A stretch of 64,000 nt of DNA from Clostridiaceae bacterium 14S0207 (GTDB lineage: Bacteria; Bacillota; Clostridia; Clostridiales; Clostridiaceae): NCBI GenBank assembly GCA_003288255.1, contig CP026600.1:62001-126000 (forward strand). Direction: 5' to 3'. Of this stretch, positions 36,249 through 45,962 are shown piece after piece. The stretch's first letter is position 1. Each line of letters begins with the position of its first letter. The translations under genes were made by a program, and so were the position numbers. Under the pieces are notes generated by a model. The model was not told the DNA's origin, made no database searches, and saw only the letters and a list, made by a program, of their open reading frames with translations.

Positions 36249-38168
36249 GTGCGCCCAGCATGGGCGCAATCTATAGGGTGAAAGTCCCGAGCGCCGAAGG
36301 TGATATAGGCGTTAGCCAATGACAAGGGTGTCCATTGCGAGATGGAATCTGAAGGAAGTCGGAGGGCAAAATTCCGGTCTGAGGAATACGAATCACATAA
36401 GAGGCTGATTATAGCTGGATGAGTTTGCATAACAAAACAAAGTCCGTATCACCCGAAAGCTACTACAGTATATGTGGCAGATATATGGAATGAAAGATTG
36501 CGTTCTTACCTGGGGAGGTCTGATAGATATATCATTAAAGGATGAATTTCCTACATGATAACTTACATAGTGATATGTAACTGAACTATCAGAAGTCAGC
36601 AGAGGTCATAGTACCACACTATGTGCACGTAGTGCGGGAAGGACTGAACATTAGGAGGTTTTCAGCTTTGAATAATTCAAATAAATTACAAGGAAAGCAG
36701 ACAACTCAATACAGAGGTCGCCTCGTGGAAGGAGAAGTGGAACTTCAAGATAAGCGAGGGGCGCAGAGTAATAATTTGGCGTTAGCAAAGAGAGAAAGAG
36801 AAAACAATGTAATAGATGATACTGATAACTTACTTGAAATGATTTTAGCTAGAGAAAATATGCTAAAAGCCATGAAAAGAGTAGTTGCTAATAAAGGAAG
36901 CCATGGTATTGATGGTATGAAAACTGATGAATTTCGAGAATTTATCATTAAGAATTGGATAACAATTAAGCAAAAGTTATTAGAGGGAAGGTATAAACCT
37001 TCACCCGTTAGGAGAGTGGAAATACCAAAACCTGACGGTGGAACTAGATTACTTGGAATTCCTACTGTACTTGATAGATTAATACAACAGGCAATAGCAC
37101 AAGAACTTAATAAAATTTATGACCCTACCTTTTCAGATAATAGCTATGGATTTAGACCAAATAAAAGTGCTAAACAGGCTATATTAAAATCAAAGGAATA
37201 TATTAACGAAGGTTATAAGTGGGTTGTTGATATAGACTTAGAAAAGTTCTTTGATAAAGTTAATCATGATATATTAATGGAAAGACTATCAAGAAAAATT
37301 AAAGATAAAAGAGTATTAAGGCTAATTAGAGAGTATCTTAAATCTGGAATAATGATAAATGGATTGAAGGTAAAATCTGATAAGGGTATACCGCAAGGTG
37401 GTCCACTAAGCCCACTCCTTGCTAATATCATGCTTGATGAAGTAGATAAAGAACTTGAGAAAAGAGGTCATAGATTTTGTCGATTTGCAGATGATTGTAA
37501 TATATATGTAAAAAGCAAAAAGGCAGGAATAAGAGTTATGGCAAGTACAAGAAGAGTACTTGAAGATGTATTAAAACTTAGAGTTAATGAAAATAAAAGT
37601 GCGGTAGATTTTGTGACGAGAAGAAAATTTCTTGGTTTTTCATTCTATTTTGTAAAAGGCGGAGCCAATATAAGGATACATGAAAAGTCATATAAAAGAT
37701 TCATAAACAAAATAAGAAAATTAACAAATCGTAATAAAGGTATAAGTATAGAATATAGAATTTACATGATTAACCAATTAACGATTGGATGGATTAATTA
37801 TTTTGGAGTAGCGAAAGCTAACGCTAAAATACAAAAAATAGATAGTTGGATAAGAAGAAGGTTAAGAAGTTGTATTTGGAAACAATGGAAAAAGGTTAAA
37901 ACTAGAGGACGAAACCTCATAAAACTAGGTCTTCCGACCCATAAAGCATGGGAGTACGCAAATACAAGAAAAGGCTATTGGAGAATATCCAAAAGCCCAG
38001 TTCTTGACACAATCTTAAACAACAAATATATTGAAAACCTTGGTTACAGAAGTATATCTAAAGGATATCAGCTAATACATAATTCTTAATGAACCGCCGT
38101 ATACCGAACGGTACGTACGGTGGTGTGAGAGGACGCTAAATAAAATAATTATTTAGCTCCTACTCGAT
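36249..38168 (+). mobile_element. Group IIC-like intron, copy 2 (1920 bp)
   Basis: This is the same 1920-bp element as at 26429-28348, offset by 9820 bp. Reading both copies side by side I found four base differences: 26988/36808 C/T, 27105/36925 C/T, 27569/37389 C/T and 27948/37768 A/G. The 3' flanks differ right after CTACTCGAT, which sets the border. Same orientation and near identity indicate recent retrohoming or gene conversion. Confidence 0.9.
36668..38089 (+). CDS. Group II intron reverse transcriptase/maturase (copy 2)
   Basis: The protein is identical to the copy 1 maturase except for Ile instead of Thr before PQGGPLSP and Met instead of Ile in YRIYMINQ. The TTG start at 36668 is 9 nt after AGGAGG. 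The catalytic FADD and the X domain are intact. Both substitutions are of kinds seen in the RT family (IPQG and TPQG both occur), so activity is not excluded. Confidence 0.95.
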   Translation: MNNSNKLQGKQTTQYRGRLVEGEVELQDKRGAQSNNLALAKRERENNVIDDTDNLLEMILARENMLKAMKRVVANKGSHGIDGMKTDEFREFIIKNWITIKQKLLEGRYKPSPVRRVEIPKPDGGTRLLGIPTVLDRLIQQAIAQELNKIYDPTFSDNSYGFRPNKSAKQAILKSKEYINEGYKWVVDIDLEKFFDKVNHDILMERLSRKIKDKRVLRLIREYLKSGIMINGLKVKSDKGIPQGGPLSPLLANIMLDEVDKELEKRGHRFCRFADDCNIYVKSKKAGIRVMASTRRVLEDVLKLRVNENKSAVDFVTRRKFLGFSFYFVKGGANIRIHEKSYKRFINKIRKLTNRNKGISIEYRIYMINQLTIGWINYFGVAKANAKIQKIDSWIRRRLRSCIWKQWKKVKTRGRNLIKLGLPTHKAWEYANTRKGYWRISKSPVLDTILNNKYIENLGYRSISKGYQLIHNS

Positions 38169-38178
38169 ATATATTTGA

Positions 38179-38193
38179 AATTTTCAGCAAAGG
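38179..38193. promoter_or_regulatory. CodY-like box upstream of the LUD gene
   Basis: AATTTTCAGCAAAGG matches the CodY consensus AATTTTCWGAAAATT at 12 of 15 bases. It lies 10 bp after the intron 2 border, so the intron inserted between the previous terminator and this gene's control region. Weak evidence alone. Confidence 0.3.
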
Positions 38194-38310
38194 AAATAAT
38201 AGTTAATATGATATAGTAATATTTAAGGAGGTACGCTTTTTATAATTTTAGTAATACATATCTTATTAAAATAAAAATTAGATAATAAATAAATTTATGG
38301 AGGAATATAA

Positions 38311-38946
38311 ATGGATAAAAATCTTCAATGGCTGAATGAACAAAAAATTTTAAGGACTATTGATTCACTAAAGAAAAATAATATGAATGGATATTTAGTA
38401 AAAGATAAAGAAGAACTAATAGCTAAAATAGAGGAATTAGTTGAAGAGGGATCAGTAGTTGCTTGTGGTGGATCTATGACTCTTCAAGAAATAGGGGTTA
38501 TGGAACACTTAAAAAGTGGAAGATATGAATTTTTAGATAGAACTGGACTCAGTGGAGATGAAGTAAAAAAGGTTTATAGAGCCACTTTTTCAGCAGATGC
38601 ATTTTTTAGTAGTAGTAATGCAATTACAGAAAATGGAGAATTATATAATGTAGATGGCAATGGAAATAGAGTTTCAGCTATGCTTTTTGGTCCAGACAAA
38701 GTTATTATTGTTGCCGGTGTAAATAAGATAGTTAAAAATGTGGAAGAAGCAGTAAATAGAAATAGATATATAGCCGCACCTACTAATTCTAAAAGATTAA
38801 ATATAGATACACCATGTTCAAAATTAGGATATTGTGTGGAGTGTAATAGCCCTAAAAGAATATGCAAAGAGTATACGTTAATAAAAGGTCAAATCGATGA
38901 AAATAGAATTCATGTTATATTTTTAAATGAAGAAATAGGATATTAG
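38311..38946 (+). CDS. LUD-domain protein (LutC/YkgG-like)
   Basis: The 211-residue protein belongs to the LUD (DUF162) family, known from lactate-utilisation proteins LutB and LutC. Visible features are GGSMTLQEIGVMEHL near 53-67, FLDRTGLSGDEVKKVY, ADAFFSSSNAITENGELYNVDGNGNRVSAM split over 100-122, and CSKLGYCVECNSPKRIC near 168-184, a Cys-rich tail usual in stand-alone clostridial members. The activity of stand-alone LUD proteins is not established. TGGAGGAATATAA precedes the ATG. The lutA and lutB partners are absent. Confidence 0.88.
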   Translation: MDKNLQWLNEQKILRTIDSLKKNNMNGYLVKDKEELIAKIEELVEEGSVVACGGSMTLQEIGVMEHLKSGRYEFLDRTGLSGDEVKKVYRATFSADAFFSSSNAITENGELYNVDGNGNRVSAMLFGPDKVIIVAGVNKIVKNVEEAVNRNRYIAAPTNSKRLNIDTPCSKLGYCVECNSPKRICKEYTLIKGQIDENRIHVIFLNEEIGY

Positions 38947-39032
38947 AACTTTCAAGTTAAATGTAATATGCAGATATGTTTAAGAAATTAATTCAAAATT
39001 TTTTGTGTTATAAATATGGAAAAGAGGAATAT

Positions 39033-39344
39033 ATGTCTAAAATTGAAGCTGAAAAACAAACCATAAATTTAATGATAAAAATATATTGTAGTAAGCACCA
39101 TGGAAGAAAAGAAGAACTTTGTGATGAGTGCAGAGAATTAAGAGATTACGCATTTAAAAGGTTGGATTATTGTAAGTTTGGTGAAAACAAGGGTACATGT
39201 AAGAATTGTAAAATACATTGTTATAAACCTGATATGAAGATTAAAATTAGGGAAGTTATGAAGTTTTCTGGACCAAGATTAATTATATATAGTCCTAAAA
39301 AGGCCATAGAACATATTATTTTAGGAATAAGAAATAATAAATAA
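39033..39344 (+). CDS. YgbA-family (nitrous oxide-stimulated promoter) Cys-rich protein
   Basis: The start at 39033 follows GAGGA and begins MSKIEAEKQTINLMIKIYC, giving 103 residues; an upstream ATG at 38976 would add 19 unsupported residues. Seven Cys (19, 30, 33, 47, 56, 59, 63) form CxxC-like pairs suited to a metal or Fe-S site, in the pattern C..KHH, CDEC, YCKFG, CKNCKIHCY. The family includes E. coli YgbA, induced by nitrosative stress. It is downstream of the LUD gene by about 86 bp and may be cotranscribed. Confidence 0.82.
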   Translation: MSKIEAEKQTINLMIKIYCSKHHGRKEELCDECRELRDYAFKRLDYCKFGENKGTCKNCKIHCYKPDMKIKIREVMKFSGPRLIIYSPKKAIEHIILGIRNNK

Positions 39345-39516
39345 GCTTTTATAAGCCTCGAGATTTTTAATTAAAAAATTTAGGGGCTATTATTATGTTA
39401 ATATGTATTGAAATATTCAATAGATAAAGTTTATTAATAATTAATATATATTGGGAAATATAGCGAATAGGTGATAACATGATAATTTGAAAGAAGTATA
39501 TGTTAGGGTGATATAT

Positions 39517-40584
39517 ATGAAAGTTAATATAAAAAAGCTTACAAAACAATATGATAAGGTTAAGGCTGTAGATAGCCTAAATATAAATATAAATGATGGA
39601 GAATTTATATCTATATTAGGACCAAGTGGATGTGGTAAAAGTACCTTATTATATATGCTTACAGGAATTACAGAACCTAGTGGTGGAGAAATTTTCTTTG
39701 ATGATAAAAAAATAAATGATGTAAGTATTGAAAAAAGAAATATTGGACTAGTTTTCCAGGATTATTCTTTATATCCTCATCTAACAGTTAAAGAAAATTT
39801 GAGATTTCCACTAAAAATGAATAAGATTAGCAAAAAAGAATCTGAGGAAAGAGTAAATAAAATAAGTAAAATACTTAAAATAGACAATTTACTTAATAGA
39901 AAGCCTAGAGAACTTTCAGGTGGACAGCAACAAAGAGTATCAATAGGTAGGGCTATTATAAAAAATCCAAGTTTACTTTTGATGGATGAACCTTTTTCTA
40001 ATTTAGACACAGCACTTAGGGTTGAAATGAGGGAGGAACTCAAGCACATACAGAAGGAGTTCAAAATAACTACCTTATTTGTTACTCATGATCAAGAAGA
40101 GGCTCTTTCTATATCAGATAGAATAATTTTGATGGACAAGGGACAAGTAGTACAGTATTCAACGGCTAGAGAGTTATATGAATATCCCAATTCAATATAT
40201 GCAGCAAGCTTTATAGGTAGACCTAAAATAAATATTATATCAAAGAATGAAATCAAATATTTGGACCTTAGTGATATAAGAAATTTTAAAGATTATATAG
40301 CAATTGGAATAAGACCAGAAGATGTTAGTATAAGTAATAAAATAGTAAATAAAAATTGTACGGTAATAGGATGCTCTAGGAAAGATAGTATTAATGAATA
40401 TAACGTTAATATTAAAGCTATAAGGGGAATTGTCAAAAAATTAGTTCTTTTAAGAAAAGATACATATATTAATATAAACATTGAAGGTAGAGAACTTAAA
40501 GCAGTAATGACAGGATATTGTAATTTTGAAGATAAACAAGAAGTATATATAAATTTTAATAGAATTTATATGTTTAAGGAATAG
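39517..40584 (+). CDS. ABC importer ATP-binding protein, UgpC/MsmK type
   Basis: The start at 39517 is 7 nt after AGGGTG; a TTG at 39487 would add ten residues. The 355-residue ATPase has Walker A GPSGCGKST at 35-43, Q-loop VFQDYSLYPHLT, signature LSGGQQQR at 133-140, Walker B LLLMDEPFSNLD near 153-164, and a C-terminal TOBE-like domain (from about 235, with IAIGIRPEDVSI) as in CUT1 importers. It is first gene of a five-gene unit with two permeases, a binding protein and a TudS-like protein. Substrate may be glycerol phosphate, a sugar or a related solute. Confidence 0.94.
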   Translation: MKVNIKKLTKQYDKVKAVDSLNININDGEFISILGPSGCGKSTLLYMLTGITEPSGGEIFFDDKKINDVSIEKRNIGLVFQDYSLYPHLTVKENLRFPLKMNKISKKESEERVNKISKILKIDNLLNRKPRELSGGQQQRVSIGRAIIKNPSLLLMDEPFSNLDTALRVEMREELKHIQKEFKITTLFVTHDQEEALSISDRIILMDKGQVVQYSTARELYEYPNSIYAASFIGRPKINIISKNEIKYLDLSDIRNFKDYIAIGIRPEDVSISNKIVNKNCTVIGCSRKDSINEYNVNIKAIRGIVKKLVLLRKDTYININIEGRELKAVMTGYCNFEDKQEVYINFNRIYMFKE

Positions 40585-40588
40585 TGTT

Positions 40589-41458
40589 ATGAAGAATAAA
40601 AAAGCATATTTGTATTTAATTCCTAGTTTATTAATAATTCTTGTTTTTCAAATTTATCCTGTTATAAAAGTTTTTTTTATGAGTTTTTATATTAAATTTG
40701 ATTATATTAGAGACATAGTTTATAGGAGAGGGTTAGATAACTATAATTATGTTTTAACAGATAAAAATTTTTATTTGGCTTTAAAGAACACTTTTACATA
40801 TGTTTTAATTTCAGTGCCACTTACCATTTGCTTAGCTTTATTTATAGCTACTTTATTAAACAGTAATGTAAGGTTTAAGCATTTTTTTAAAAGTGTTTAT
40901 TTCTTACCTTTTGTTACAAGTACAATCGCCATTAGTGTAGGATGGAGATGGATATTTCATAGTGATCAAGGACTTATAAATATAGTTCTTAATTATATGG
41001 GAATTAGTTCAAAGGAATTTTTAAAGGACAGTTCTTACACTATGCCACTTTTGATTTTATTAAATATATGGAAGAGTTTGGGATACAATGTATTAATAAT
41101 TCTTGCTGGAATGCAATGTATAGATAAAAGATATTACTATGCCGCAAGGGTAGATGGCGCAAGTAGGTGGAAAACATTTGAACAAATAACATTACCTTTA
41201 CTGTCTCCTATAATATTATTTTTATCTATAACATCTATAATTAGGGGATTTAAATTATTTGACTCAATATTTGTTCTCTATGATAAGAGCCCAGGTCCAT
41301 TAAATAGTGCCATGACTATAGTTTATTATATATTTGATAAGTTTTACATAAACTGGCAATTTGCGGTAGCGGCTGCTGCATCATTTATATTATTTGTCAT
41401 AATACTAATATTTACGTTGATACAATTTAAAATTACTAAAAATAGGTTTAGATATTAG
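40589..41458 (+). CDS. ABC importer permease, UgpA type
   Basis: The 289-residue permease has six membrane helices and the EAA loop RVDGASRWKTFEQITLPLLSP (split by convention into RVDGASRWKTFEQ and ITLPLLSP) near 190-210, the contact to the ATPase. The front helix reads AYLYLIPSLLIILVFQIYP, typical of CUT1 MalF/UgpA proteins. The gene starts 4 bp after the ATPase stop codon and 13 bp before the second permease, as in a tight operon. Confidence 0.94.
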   Translation: MKNKKAYLYLIPSLLIILVFQIYPVIKVFFMSFYIKFDYIRDIVYRRGLDNYNYVLTDKNFYLALKNTFTYVLISVPLTICLALFIATLLNSNVRFKHFFKSVYFLPFVTSTIAISVGWRWIFHSDQGLINIVLNYMGISSKEFLKDSSYTMPLLILLNIWKSLGYNVLIILAGMQCIDKRYYYAARVDGASRWKTFEQITLPLLSPIILFLSITSIIRGFKLFDSIFVLYDKSPGPLNSAMTIVYYIFDKFYINWQFAVAAAASFILFVIILIFTLIQFKITKNRFRY

Positions 41459-41471
41459 AGGAGGGAAGTAT

Positions 41472-42296
41472 ATGAATAAAGGAACTATAGAAAAAATCTT
41501 AAAATACTTGATTCTTATAATAATAGCCATATTTATACTTACCCCTTTTATATGGATTTTACTTACAGCATTAAAAAGTCCTAAAGAGGTTTTTAGTAAT
41601 CCGCCAGTAATAATACCCAAAAAGTTTAGATGGGAAAATTTTAAAGAAGTGTTTAGACTAGAAGGGTTTACTAGATATGTACTTAATAGTGTCATTGTAA
41701 CTGTAGGAATAACTATAGGTGAACTTGTAACTACTATATTGGCGGCCTTTGCCTTTTCACATTTTGAATTCAGAGGCAAAAATTTAATTTTTACATTACT
41801 TATTGGAACAATGATGGTTCCAGGAGAGGTACTATTAATACCTAACTTTGTAACATTAAGTAAGCTAGGATGGATTAATACATATAAGGCTTTAATAATT
41901 CCGTGGTGTACAAGTATATCAACTATATTTTTCTTAAGACAATATTTTATAGGAATACCAAAGCAGTTATATTACGCAGCTAAGGTAGATAATTGTAGCG
42001 ATTTTAAATATTTAATATATATTATGATTCCTATGGCGAAACCAGCTATAATGACTATGGCTATACTAAAAATAATTAATAGTTGGAACTCTTTCATGTG
42101 GCCACTAATAATGACCAACTCTGAGGAAATGAGAACACTACCAATAGTTCTCTCTAAATTTTCTAGTGAAGTTGGTATGGATTATCATATTTTAATGGCG
42201 GCATCTCTAATTATAATAATTCCTATGGTTATATTGTTTATAGTATTATCAAAACAAATAATGAATGGGGTTAGTAATTCAGGTATTAAAGGATAA
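41472..42296 (+). CDS. ABC importer permease, UgpE type
   Basis: The 274-residue partner permease has six helices. ILTPFIWILLTALKSPKEVF near the start is characteristic of MalG/UgpE proteins. The EAA loop KVDNCSDFKYLIYIMIPM is more divergent than in UgpA, with Asn-Cys in place of the usual Gly-Ala. It lies 13 bp after the first permease, behind GAGGAGGGAAG. Confidence 0.93.
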   Translation: MNKGTIEKILKYLILIIIAIFILTPFIWILLTALKSPKEVFSNPPVIIPKKFRWENFKEVFRLEGFTRYVLNSVIVTVGITIGELVTTILAAFAFSHFEFRGKNLIFTLLIGTMMVPGEVLLIPNFVTLSKLGWINTYKALIIPWCTSISTIFFLRQYFIGIPKQLYYAAKVDNCSDFKYLIYIMIPMAKPAIMTMAILKIINSWNSFMWPLIMTNSEEMRTLPIVLSKFSSEVGMDYHILMAASLIIIIPMVILFIVLSKQIMNGVSNSGIKG

Positions 42297-42335
42297 ATTA
42301 ATAAAATACATATTTTAAATGGGGGGAAATTTAAA

Positions 42336-43694
42336 ATGAAAAAAAGATTTATTTCCATGTTGGTGGCTGGGGTGATGACATTATCTTTAGTTGGATGTTC
42401 TAGTGCATCAACAAATAAGAAAGAAGAGGCTAAAGAAACTGAAACTAAGACAGTGGAAGCTAAAGGAGATATTCCATCTGAAATCAAAGATAATGTAGAA
42501 ATTGAATTTTGGCATTCAATGAAAGGGGTTAATCAAAAGGCTATCGAAAAAATAACAAAGGATTTTGAAGCAAAGAATCCTAAGATCAAGGTTAAGTTAG
42601 TTAATCAAGGTGGTTATAGAGATTTATTTCAAAAGCTTATGGGAGCTGCAAAAAGTAAGACATTGCCAACTATAACTCAAATATATAACAACAGATTAAC
42701 TTGGTATATGGATAAAGATCTTGTGGAGAACTTAAAACCTTATGAGAAAAATGAAAAGTTTGGAATGAAAGAAGATGAAATTGAAGATATTCCAGAAATT
42801 TTTTATAAAGATGGTACTTTTGAAGATAAACAATATACTCTACCTTTAAACAAGAGTCAAATGGTTATGTACTATAATGAGGATATGCTAAAAGAAAAAG
42901 GAGTAGAGGTTCCTAAAACTTGGGCTGAACTCAAAGAAGCTAGTAAAAAGTTAACTGTAGACAAAGATAAGGATGGAAAACCAGAAGTATATGGTATAGC
43001 ATTTGAAAACAATATCTCTACTGATATTGGTATATGGGTAAAACAATCTGGCGGATTAGTTATAGACGAGGAAAAAGATAAAATTAATTTTGATACTCCA
43101 GAAACAAAAGCAACAGTAGATTTTATAAATGGAATGATAAGTAATAAAACAGCTACATTAGCTGGTGAAGATAAACATTCCAATAATACATTTATTAAGA
43201 AAAAGGCAGCTATGTGTGTTGCATCAACTTCAGCATTACCTTATATAAAGAAAGGCTTTGAGGGAAAATGGTTCTTGGCTCCATTACCAGTAGATAAAGA
43301 GGATGCTCAATTATATTATGGAACTAATATAGCAATGTTTAATCAAGGAACACCAGAGCAAAAATTAGCAGCATGGCTATATATGAAATATCTTATAAAT
43401 ACTGAAAATACAACTTATTTTTCAATGCAAACAGGTTATATTCCAGTTAGAAAATCTGCTATAGAAAGTGATAAATATAAGGAATTTTTAAAAGAAAATC
43501 CAGCAAAGGAAGTACCATTGAAAACTTTAGATAAGGGATGGACAGGTGCTAGAAGTATAGGATGTATTCCAGCGTTAGATGCATTAGGAAAAGAACTTGA
43601 ACAAGTTTTTGCTGGGAAAAAGAATGTGGATCAAGCATTAAAAGATGCCCAACAAAATGGAGAAAAAGCAATGAAAGAGGCTAGAAGTAATTAG
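42336..43694 (+). CDS. ABC importer substrate-binding lipoprotein, UgpB-like
   Basis: The 452-residue lipoprotein has a signal peptide and lipobox LSLVGC with Cys21, then an Asp/Glu/Lys-rich tether. The mature part starts IEFWHSMKGVNQKAIEKI and continues YRDLFQKLMGAAKSKTLPTI, resembling UgpB (glycerol-3-phosphate) and other SBP_bac_8 proteins. It should capture the solute outside the membrane and deliver it to the two permeases. The signature is not exact enough to name the ligand. GGGGGGAAA precedes the ATG. Confidence 0.92.
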   Translation: MKKRFISMLVAGVMTLSLVGCSSASTNKKEEAKETETKTVEAKGDIPSEIKDNVEIEFWHSMKGVNQKAIEKITKDFEAKNPKIKVKLVNQGGYRDLFQKLMGAAKSKTLPTITQIYNNRLTWYMDKDLVENLKPYEKNEKFGMKEDEIEDIPEIFYKDGTFEDKQYTLPLNKSQMVMYYNEDMLKEKGVEVPKTWAELKEASKKLTVDKDKDGKPEVYGIAFENNISTDIGIWVKQSGGLVIDEEKDKINFDTPETKATVDFINGMISNKTATLAGEDKHSNNTFIKKKAAMCVASTSALPYIKKGFEGKWFLAPLPVDKEDAQLYYGTNIAMFNQGTPEQKLAAWLYMKYLINTENTTYFSMQTGYIPVRKSAIESDKYKEFLKENPAKEVPLKTLDKGWTGARSIGCIPALDALGKELEQVFAGKKNVDQALKDAQQNGEKAMKEARSN

Positions 43695-43704
43695 GAGAAT
43701 ATTT

Positions 43705-44259
43705 ATGGATAAAAGTAGAAAGTTATGCGTTGTAGCACATTGTTTTTTAAATGCTAATTCTAAGGTTGAATCATCTTGTCATAAATATAGTTCTGTTTTA
43801 AAAAAATTAATTTATGAATTAATAGATAGAGATTATGGAATTATACAATTGCCTTGCCCAGAACTTATGCATTATGGCATGAAAAGATGGGGACATGTAA
43901 AAGAACAATTTGATAATCCTTTTTATAGAAAACAATGTAGAAATTTATTAATGCCTATAGTTGATCAAATTATGGAATATATACAAAATGGATATAAAGT
44001 AGATTATATTATAGGAGTAAATGGTAGTCCAAGTTGTGGTATTGATGGGACTTGTAAATCTGATAAGTATATAGGAGAATTATCAAAAATTGATGACTTG
44101 CAAGAGCTAATTGATTCTGTAACTTATGAAAGAGAATATGGTGTGTATATGGATGAATTGCGTAAATTATTATATGAAAATGGATTACAGATATCTTTCT
44201 TAGGAATTTGTGAGAGTGATATCGATAAATATGATTTTGATAAAATATTTAATAGATAA
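43705..44259 (+). CDS. TudS-related (DUF523-like) putative Fe-S desulfidase
   Basis: The 184-residue protein has the three-Cys pattern of TudS: Cys13 in AHCFLN, Cys51 in LPCPELMHYG, and Cys111 in GSPSCG, which in TudS bind a [4Fe-4S] cluster that removes sulfur from thiouracil. Members of this subgroup are annotated as TudS-related putative desulfidases and differ from TudS in other positions. It starts 10 bp after the binding-protein gene behind AGGAGAATA, so it belongs to the importer operon. This implies that the imported solute, or a linked metabolite, meets this enzyme. Confidence 0.8.
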   Translation: MDKSRKLCVVAHCFLNANSKVESSCHKYSSVLKKLIYELIDRDYGIIQLPCPELMHYGMKRWGHVKEQFDNPFYRKQCRNLLMPIVDQIMEYIQNGYKVDYIIGVNGSPSCGIDGTCKSDKYIGELSKIDDLQELIDSVTYEREYGVYMDELRKLLYENGLQISFLGICESDIDKYDFDKIFNR

Positions 44260-44302
44260 AATTATAAGGGTAGGCTGGTAAAGCTTACCCTTATAATTTT
44301 TA
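44258..44302 (+). terminator. Terminator of the importer-TudS operon
   Basis: A strong stem AAATTATAAGGGTA/ACCCTTATAATTTTT with inner GCT/AGC pairs is followed by T-rich sequence. A second, slightly diverged copy lies at 46042-46087 after a duplicated tail of the TudS-like gene. Confidence 0.9.
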
Positions 44303-44378
44303 TAATATAGTTTAAAAATTTAGAATGTTGTGATAATATAACAATATTATTATATTTATAAAGGAGAATACAATTATA

Positions 44379-45962
44379 ATGAAAAAAAAGAGAGGGTTTA
44401 TAAAAACATTTTTATTAGTAATTTTAGTACTATATTCTGGTATTAACTTATATAATTATAAGATAAATTTAAACATATATTCCAAGCCACCTTCAGATAA
44501 ATGGGGAAAAGGAAAATATATAGATACAGTTAATCCATCGATTAATTCAAAAATAATTTCAGATGGTAAAAATTATATAGTAACGATTAATGATAAGGAA
44601 AATATAAAAATTTATAAAACAAATAAAATGGGAGAAGTACTAAAAAAGAAAAGTATAAAGTGTGAAACAGATATTTTAAATGATTTATTTATTAGTAAAA
44701 TAAATGATAGAAAATATTATCTGCAATGGAGCTGTACAACATTGGATGGTGCTACAATAAAAAATGTATTTTTAGATGAAAATTTCAATGAGATTTCTAA
44801 AAGACAAGAAGAAAACGTTCAAGAATCATTTAAATTAGATGAGGGACTTGTAGTCTTTGGATTTAAAGATAGATTAGAGGTTAAAGATTTAAATAAGAAT
44901 AAATCCTATTCAATCAAGGGGGATAAGCCTAGGTTTATATCTGGTATAAAATCAAAAAATAAGGATTATTTTATTACTTATAGAAATAAGAATTTTGAAA
45001 TGATTAAATTAAAATTTAAGGATGGAAAGTTCATACAAAATGAAAAATTAGGTCATATAATTGAAGTAGGGATGGAAAGCACATTAGATATTAAATTAGT
45101 ATCTAACTTAAAAGAAAATTATTTTATTGTTCAAACAATGGCAAAGGGTGAGCCTAATAATATTTTTATAAAAGTAGATTTAGACTCCAATAAAATGGGG
45201 GGTTCTAAAGGATTACGATTAAATGAAGTAATGGAACTCAATGATATAGAATTTTATAAGGTAGAAAATGATAAGATTTATTTTTTAGCCAATTCAAATA
45301 GAATGACATTATTAGATGGAGTTTGTAATGACATAATAGAATTTTATATAAGAGATGGTAAACCTGTTTTTGATAGTATTTTAAGTAAAACAAAGAATAC
45401 AAAAATATTTCATTATGGGTTAGATGATATAGTTACTTATGCAACTCTTAATACTGATAATGAAAAATATGAATTAAACTTTACTTCTAGCGATATTAGT
45501 TTCAAAGTAAAGAATAATGGCATTAGAGATAGTGAAATACAATATGCCATTACTAAAGTTATAGAAGCTGATTTTTATGGTTCTTGTTGTTTATTAGTAT
45601 CTGCCTTTAAATGGTTAATTCCAGTATTTGTAGTAATCTGTTTTTTTACTGCTTTTCAAGAAAAAATAAAGGAAAAGTATCGTAAAAAAGCATTTTTAAT
45701 ACTAATTTTAATAAGTATTATTTTTAAGTTAATTAATAATTATTCAGTTATCTATTCAAGAACATGGATATATATTCCTAAACCTATAAACAATCCATTG
45801 ATAGGGTCCATAGTAGCTATTTTTAGTAGTATCATAATTTACTCATTTGCATATATAGAGTATAAAAAGGATACAGAAAAGTTGTTCATTGGGGCAATGA
45901 CTCCATTTGCTATGGCTGATATGATTATAACTTCTACTTTGTATGTTCAGTATATTATATGA
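44379..45962 (+). CDS. Unrecognised membrane protein, paralogue 1
   Basis: I do not recognise a family. The 527-residue protein has one N-terminal helix (about 8-26), a large extracytoplasmic part (about 27-385) of repeated short beta-like segments with Asp, Asn and Lys (ISDGKNYIVTINDKENIKIY), and four C-terminal helices (about 395-527). The extracytoplasmic part could be a propeller-like sensor. It has a close tandem paralogue at 46414-48000. Its stop codon TGA comes from a duplicated piece of the TudS-like gene at the junction (45955-45962). AAAGGAGA precedes the ATG. Function unknown. Confidence 0.75.
   Translation: MKKKRGFIKTFLLVILVLYSGINLYNYKINLNIYSKPPSDKWGKGKYIDTVNPSINSKIISDGKNYIVTINDKENIKIYKTNKMGEVLKKKSIKCETDILNDLFISKINDRKYYLQWSCTTLDGATIKNVFLDENFNEISKRQEENVQESFKLDEGLVVFGFKDRLEVKDLNKNKSYSIKGDKPRFISGIKSKNKDYFITYRNKNFEMIKLKFKDGKFIQNEKLGHIIEVGMESTLDIKLVSNLKENYFIVQTMAKGEPNNIFIKVDLDSNKMGGSKGLRLNEVMELNDIEFYKVENDKIYFLANSNRMTLLDGVCNDIIEFYIRDGKPVFDSILSKTKNTKIFHYGLDDIVTYATLNTDNEKYELNFTSSDISFKVKNNGIRDSEIQYAITKVIEADFYGSCCLLVSAFKWLIPVFVVICFFTAFQEKIKEKYRKKAFLILILISIIFKLINNYSVIYSRTWIYIPKPINNPLIGSIVAIFSSIIIYSFAYIEYKKDTEKLFIGAMTPFAMADMIITSTLYVQYII

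Noticed and set aside
38225-38232. Strong AAGGAGGT ribosome-site-like sequence before the LUD gene
   Set aside because: No ATG, GTG or TTG follows at usable distance with an open frame; the LUD gene has its own ribosome site.
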